64,000 bases of DNA from Lentinula raphanica (taxonomy: Eukaryota > Basidiomycota > Agaricomycetes > Agaricales > Omphalotaceae). Below, piece after piece: positions 59,306 through 64,000 of the stretch. The notes under the pieces are model-generated. The model was not told the DNA's origin, searched no databases, and saw only the letters and a program-made list of their open reading frames with translations. The stretch lies in contig JANVFP010000009.1 of assembly GCA_027919835.1 (NCBI GenBank), forward strand, positions 744,001 to 808,000, read 5' to 3'. Position numbers and translations under genes: made by a program. How positions within the stretch are numbered: position 1 is the first letter of the stretch; each line of letters opens with the position of its first letter.

Positions 59306-59804
59306 TTGTGGAGTATTGACGACTTCATACGTTGTAGCTTTGGCTGCGGAGCATCCTGGGGGCCCGGTTTGCGGTGAGCGATACACAATAGGATACCAAG
59401 GCTCGATTTCAGGAGGCGAAGGAATCTGTCTCGGACGTAGTTATTTCCTAATTCTGGACCTAGCAAGACTCCCAAACTGGAAAAGACGAGGAATGGCTTC
59501 CTGTCGTCGATCTTGATGAGCGGCCAACCGGAAATGCTCGGAGATGCTTGGAAGATGCTCACCGTCTATTGCTGGAGAGAATATATACCGTTCCTTGTCA
59601 TCGTCATCGTCGTTGCGTTGTATCGCCTGCATCGTTCGAGTTCAACTTTAGAATTTGACTAATATCACGAACCTAAGTCGGACTCAATGACAGAGAAAGG
59701 ACCGCTAATGATCTCCATTCGAATGCGAGTTGAATGTTGAAGATGGTCGTGTGTGAACTTGTGAATGTTGAAGATGGAGTCGAGTTGATACAAGCGCTCA
59801 AGTT
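59306..59804. other. No recognised gene before the right terminal repeat
   Basis: Short frames exist on both strands with no domain. A GTTGAAGATGG pair near 59740 and 59768 is a small repeat. Confidence 0.4.
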
Positions 59805-60266
59805 TGCCGACTCTCTCCGAAAAGAATGTTAGTAATCAATCTGGGAATATCCCCAATTTTGTGCCCGGTGCTTGCCCAATTTCGGGCGATATGTATTTCC
59901 TTTGAAATCGTTTTTCATTTACAAAGAAAAAAGACCAGCAATCTCGATATTGCTTTCAGGAGAAAACAAGCATTACTTTCCTTTGTAATATTTTAGGAAA
60001 TAATCATCAAATTGGGATTTATCTTTCAATGGAAATTAAGTTTGGTTTTCAAGGGAAAATAATACTTTATTCCAAGAGAAATAAAAAAGTAATGTCACAA
60101 AAATTTTCCTAGGAAATATGTCCTGAAATGACCTTTTATGTTCTTCATTTTTTTCAAAGGAAATATTAACTTCTTTTTGCTGTAAATTCACTACGAAAAT
60201 GGACTTATATAACCCCGCTGTTTTCCTGCATCATTTCGGCGGGAATAACTGACCTCCCGCCTAGTG
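59805..60266 (-). repeat. CACTA right terminal inverted repeat (462 bp)
   Basis: This is the inverted copy of 21379-21840, ending CTCCCGCCTAGTG at 60266. The same TTTCC/GGAAA palindromes are present. Differences are scattered single or double substitutions, with no obvious indel. Confidence 0.85.
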
Positions 60267-60269
60267 GGT
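60267..60269. other. Target-site duplication GGT (right copy)
   Basis: GGT follows the terminal TAGTG and matches 21376-21378. Confidence 0.7.
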
Positions 60270-61498
60270 GCCTGGGATAAAGCATTTGCTAGCCTGGAAC
60301 CCAGGGCTCGTAAGGCCATCGTGCTCGACATGTTTGAAACTCCGACGCAATGCCAGGTGCTGCCGGTCGATCAATCTCACGTAACTGATATGACTCTCAT
60401 ACTGACTCTGAGTCTTTTTTGCCAATTTCTTCACTTACATCAAGCTTAATAAATACAGGAAACTGTGTGAACACAAGCCAGTCTCTGAGCACAAGACTCC
60501 CATGACATTCTGGGTACATTCCTTGCAGGAAACACCAATTTGGCCACCCAGAGCACTCAGCTCGGGCCGCTCAGCCAGATCGTACAGATGTCACTATGTC
60601 AGATTTGCATGGCTTTTACAACTCTTGCAAGTGAAGGGACTCCAAGAGAGAGCTGACAGGAGAGTCTGTCATGAAGCTGATTCATCAGCATATAAACTCA
60701 AGACAGAGCACATATACAAGTCTTACAAGTTGAAGAAAAGAGAATCAACGAGCGCGAGTGTGCTATTGCATCAAATTCTCACAGGCCGGCATCAAGCGGC
60801 AGTGTCAAAATATTTCAAATATGTCGAGCACGGGGATCTCAGGAGCCCTTGGTACCAGGCATTATTCAAGAACGACTTTTCTTCTTGAACTATTGCGGCT
60901 AGCCAGGCTAAGCATTTGCGTACTGGCGTGACGAAGTCACGGGTATCAAGCTTGTAGTAAATAGTTTTGTCTTGAACTGTACTCACATCATCCAATGAAA
61001 TTTCTTTGTCATCCCTACTAAAAGCTCCGAGGTAGGTGACCACTGACGTTACTGGGCGGGCCAGACTTAATCAGGCTTGAGCACTTGAGCCTTAGATGCA
61101 ACGACAATGAAAAGCAGAGATTATGAACGTACACACTGAGAAAGATTAGTAGTATGGAGATTTAGTTGCCATACAATGGAAAGCAGGCTCAGGCTTGACA
61201 TACGCTGCCAACTTGTGTTCACTGTAAGTGTTGGCGACAGCGTCTGAAGTTTTGGTCATGAGTTATTATAAGCGCGACCACAGGTGACAGAGTAGAGTTG
61301 GACCGGTGTAGAACGTCGGAGCGCATGCAATATCTGACATCACAAGAACGTACAGGGGATAATGATATCGTCTCTATTGAGTGGGGTGACGTAGTGTACT
61401 GCATACATCGAGCAAGGCGTGGATGCAGTCTAGGAGGATAGTCTAGTACATAGACAGTGATTAACCTAGGAATCCGGTGATATATAATATACGCGACT
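60270..61498. other. Right flank of the element, no recognised gene
   Basis: Plus frames at 60264-60449 and 60502-60888 and a minus frame at 60792-61043 give ordinary-looking protein, but I know no family for them. They may be decayed transposon or host sequence. Confidence 0.35.
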
Positions 61499-62039
61499 TT
61501 AAGCGGTCTGCAAAAAGAGGTTTGAGTACTTCTTGAAACGATAAAGCGATAAACGACGCACAGATTTCTTCAACCATGTAATGAGGTCGTTCCTGTCCTT
61601 GTCCTTCTTCAACCCAGCGAACGCCATTTTGGTTCCGGGAATGTACTGTAGCGAGAGTCAGTATTAAAAAGCGCGAACGTTGTACAGCGACGAACCTTCT
61701 TCGGGTTCTCAAGGTATTCGAACAATGTATTCTCATCCCATGTAACACCCTTGTTTACGTTGGCAGCGGTGTATGAGAAACCCTCAACTTGACCTGACTT
61801 GCGACCGAAGATACTGAAGAGCGAAATGAGTATTTGACGCATGATTCGACAACGACAACGTACCCATGAAGGTTAGGACCGACTTTGTTGGGCTCGCCAG
61901 CACCAACGGTATGACATTGTGCACAGCGAGTTTTAAAAAGGCCAGCACCTTTAGCTTCGTCACCTGGAAACCAACATCGCTCGCTGAGCTGTCCAACGAA
62001 AGACGCGTCGACCGAATACTCACCAGCAGAGTATCCCAT
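61499..62039 (-). CDS. CYC1: Cytochrome c
   Basis: The exons are 62039-62024 (MGYSAG), 61963-61864, 61813-61696, about 61645-61562, and a tiny last exon ending with TAA at 61499. The heme-binding motif CAQCH sits in [27 protein letters not shown]. Further marks are [27 protein letters not shown] and [26 protein letters not shown] with the axial Met. If the last 54-nt GTGCGT...TTGCAG intron is removed the protein ends LKKSTA, as in relatives. It carries electrons from complex III to complex IV in the intermembrane space. It looks intact, unlike the partial copy at 10.5 kb. The gene symbol follows yeast usage. Confidence 0.9.
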
Positions 62040-62599
62040 TTTCTAGATGTGATAAGTGTAGAGGATAGATGAAGGGGAAAGGAGATTATACAAAAGTAAA
62101 GGGTATTGGTTGAGAGTAAGAACTCGTTCAAGGAGTTGGACAAAGAGTGTGTGCGTCTAAATTTTTCGAAGCGCTTCTTCTTTTATGGGCGGCAATTTTT
62201 CAACCCGGGTTGCTCCTTCGACCAATAGGATTTCGTTGATTTTCGATCGAGGCGGAAATCCAAGCCGAGCCTGTTTTTTTCCGTTTGACTCGCGCACAAC
62301 TTTTGCATTCTCCCAATAATCTAGACTCGGTCCAAGGATCTATGTAAAGGATGACATGGACATTCTGCTTCATCTGACATCCAACTCAACACGGATGAAA
62401 TCGGAAACATCGAGCAAACGGCAACCTGTTTCTGAAGACACCACTCTTGCCATTGGACTAGATTTCACAAGTATGTAGTACGAATGGGGGATCTAAGAGC
62501 ATTGCACGAAATAACTATCCTCGTAACAAGTCACCATAAAGCAGATAACGAGTAAACCAAACCATGAAGGAACTGCCCCAACTTAATACTTACAACCAC
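62040..62599. other. Cytochrome c promoter side and intergenic
   Basis: This includes the 5' leader of cytochrome c (TC-rich on the minus strand). A short plus frame near 62358 (MDILLHLTSNSTRMKSE) is too short to name. Confidence 0.35.
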
Positions 62600-64000
62600 C
62601 TACAAGTCAATCAACAACGCTTCCTTCCTTTCCTCTGTATGCGCTATCCCTACCGGCAACGAGGGGTCTGGGCCATAAAGCGGGAACGCCTGTGGCGCTG
62701 TCGTCGGCGCTACCGGAAATTGTGCCAAAGACGTCACGCTGGAAGGAACCGATGAATTCTGGTACTGCTGCTGTGGTGGCTGCGACGATGCAGATGGCAC
62801 AGATTGCCTCGTAGGTCCATTGGTGTAAGGCTGAGAGGCATATGCCTGCTGAGGATTGTTCCGGGCGGGATGAGCAACGGTATGACTCCGGGCTAGTGAA
62901 GATGCGGGAGGCTGAGGTGTCGCAGAAGATGCATATGATACGGTGTTCTGACGGGACAGTGAAGCTGAATCCGACGTGAACTGAGACGAAGTCGGGACAG
63001 GAGCATCGGTGGTAGGAGCAGCATATTGCTGTTGCAGCAGACTCGAGTACTGTTGGACAGGGGTTGCAGAGGAATATTGCTGCGGTGAAGTAGCCTGAGG
63101 TGCATGTGGTACTGGGGTAGGTGAGACGGACGCAACTTGGGACAGAGGTTGCATAGGAGGAGCAGAGGGAGTGAATTGTTGTTGTGGGGGAATGGAATAT
63201 TGCTGTACCGGCGTAGAGGTATACTGCTGCGACGAATGAACCTGAGGGACAGGCGTAGGGGAAGTAGAGTTGAGTTGGGATGAAGGTTGGACGGTGGGAA
63301 CAGGAGCGGTATACTGTTGTTGCGGTATTGTCGAGTACTGCTGAGACGAAGATGTTTGGGGGACCTGAGGTACAGGTGTTGGTGCTTGATACATAGATTG
63401 AGGATATGTCGTTGAAGGTGACGCGGCCTGCGGCTGTTGCATCTGGGGCGAAATCGGCTGTTGAGGGTACCACTGCGACTGTGATTGTTGCGGCGGAGCG
63501 TTTGTAGGGAAATAAGACGATTGAGGCTGAGGCGGAGAGTTGGGGACCTGGTATGCAGGACCCCACTGCGAGTAGCCATTTACCGGAGGAGCATAGCTTG
63601 TGCTTGGGTTTTGGTACATTCCAGACGCCTCTGGTGGCCTCCAACGAGGATGGGCAACTTGCTGAGATAAAAGCTGATCATACAGCCTCACAGCTTGTGA
63701 TAACTGCTCGTGCATATCTGAGAGCATCTCTGCATCGAGACAATGAATGTTTGATATAGTGACTGGTAGAAGCAGGTATTGACACTCACGTTCTTTCCTC
63801 CCAGTATCATCCACACTCATCGCCAATTTAGGACGCAAACTGTTGGCCTTATCGTATAACTCGTTGACCGCGGGATAACGGGACATGTCGCGCCCACCCT
63901 GTGCTTGTACTTGCTCGACCGTTTGATTGAAGGTCAGTATCGCGTCCGTCTCTAATGGCTCCAGATCGTAATTTGGTATATTGGGAAGTGAAGGATGAGG
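62600..64000 (-). CDS. Vps27-like ESCRT-0 subunit, C-terminal part (5' end outside window)
   Basis: The frame is open at the window edge: DLEPLETDAILTFNQTVEQV, then MSRYPAVNELYDKANSLRPKLAMS. After an intron (about 63791-63732) it reads MLSDMHEQLSQAVRLYDQLLSQQ. This helical core is like the Hse1-binding/GAT-like region of Vps27/HRS. The rest is a long Gln/Pro/Ser/Tyr-rich tail (PQQQY, QQYS, QTSSSQQ) that stops at 62600. ESCRT-0 sorts ubiquitinated cargo on endosomes. The VHS, FYVE and UIM parts would lie beyond 64000. The partner protein Hse1 is the main alternative. Confidence 0.6.
   Translation of the reverse strand, partial: PHPSLPNIPNYDLEPLETDAILTFNQTVEQVQAQGGRDMSRYPAVNELYDKANSLRPKLAMSVDDTGRKERECQYLLLPVTISNIHCLDAEMLSDMHEQLSQAVRLYDQLLSQQVAHPRWRPPEASGMYQNPSTSYAPPVNGYSQWGPAYQVPNSPPQPQSSYFPTNAPPQQSQSQWYPQQPISPQMQQPQAASPSTTYPQSMYQAPTPVPQVPQTSSSQQYSTIPQQQYTAPVPTVQPSSQLNSTSPTPVPQVHSSQQYTSTPVQQYSIPPQQQFTPSAPPMQPLSQVASVSPTPVPHAPQATSPQQYSSATPVQQYSSLLQQQYAAPTTDAPVPTSSQFTSDSASLSRQNTVSYASSATPQPPASSLARSHTVAHPARNNPQQAYASQPYTNGPTRQSVPSASSQPPQQQYQNSSVPSSVTSLAQFPVAPTTAPQAFPLYGPDPSLPVGIAHTEERKEALLIDL

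Larger units (their letters stand above)
21379..60266. mobile_element. Candidate giant CACTA (EnSpm) transposon, 38.9 kb, with host-gene cargo
   Basis: The left boundary reads ...ACAGGT then CACTAGGCGGGAGGTCAG. The right boundary reads CTGACCTCCCGCCTAGTG then GGTGCC. The ends are exact inverses starting with CACTA, the 462-bp terminal repeats are about 97% identical by eye, and the flanking 3 bp are GGT on both sides, matching the 3-bp target duplication known for CACTA elements. A Tnp2-family transposase sits 50 bp inside the left repeat. The interior mixes complete-looking and truncated host genes. Alternatives are two independent insertions in opposite orientation with a chance GGT match (1 in 64), or a host segment mobilised by two element ends. 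Confidence 0.7.

Noticed and set aside
21379..60266. LTR-retrotransposon reading of the 462-bp repeats
   Set aside because: The two copies are inverted, not direct, and begin CACTA rather than TG...CA; the enzyme inside is Tnp2, not reverse transcriptase.
62607..63644. 345-codon minus frame
   Set aside because: It overlaps the Vps27-like tail in another frame and has no family features; it is a by-product of the Gln/Pro/Ser/Tyr-rich low-complexity tail.
1..64000. tRNA, rRNA or riboswitch genes
   Set aside because: I saw no cloverleaf with conserved TTC-loop signature or rRNA-like block while reading; a tRNA scan would be needed to exclude them fully.

Overview
The window looks like nuclear DNA of a mushroom-forming basidiomycete (Agaricomycete). 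Genes are cut by many introns of about 50-60 bp, and the protein families fit: a W-rich 'WFRGAF' family, DUF1752/DUF3295, UBL-hAT and Tnp2 transposases, BTB proteins, a Zn2Cys6 factor with a split zinc cluster, and cytochrome c. All gene models were spliced by eye. Several sum to an exact number of codons, which supports them: the sacsin-like, WD40-like, dioxygenase-like, BTB and small 'GRGGYN' genes.

Layout. 0.2-2.0 kb: coiled-coil gene with the W-rich domain (+). 2.4-5.0 kb: GATA-like DUF1752/DUF3295 protein (-). 5.08-10.41 kb: a hAT transposon whose single long gene joins a ubiquitin-like domain, a BED-type zinc finger and a hAT transposase. 10.4-10.6 kb: cytochrome c pseudogene. 11.3-20.1 kb: a 13-exon, 2693-residue sacsin-like protein with a C-terminal BTB domain, in an AT-rich island. 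21.4-60.3 kb: the main discovery. 61.5-62.0 kb: intact cytochrome c. 62.6-64.0 kb: 3' part of a Vps27-like ESCRT-0 gene.

Main discovery. Positions 21379-60266 have the structure of one giant CACTA (EnSpm) transposon of 38,888 bp. It begins CACTAGGCGGGAGG, ends with the exact inverse, has 462-bp terminal inverted repeats about 97% alike by eye, is flanked by the same 3 bp (GGT) on both sides, and carries a Tnp2-type transposase just inside the left end. The interior is a mosaic. It holds complete-looking genes: a WD40-like membrane protein, a LARP7/Pof8-like protein, RNA polymerase II subunit Rpb7, a RING protein, a BTB protein, a TET/JBP-like dioxygenase candidate, and a long coiled-coil repeat protein. 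It also holds truncated host-gene pieces: the ABCD transporter 3' end, the middle of a DNMT5-like methyltransferase-SNF2 gene, an auxin-efflux-carrier piece, the MIC60 5' part, the 5' half of a Zn2Cys6 factor, and a copia scrap. This resembles a Pack-type gene-capturing element, or a chromosomal segment mobilised by two CACTA ends.

The main uncertainty is whether the complete genes, Rpb7 above all, are captured cargo or the only host copies. A paralogue search and an empty-site comparison would settle it.
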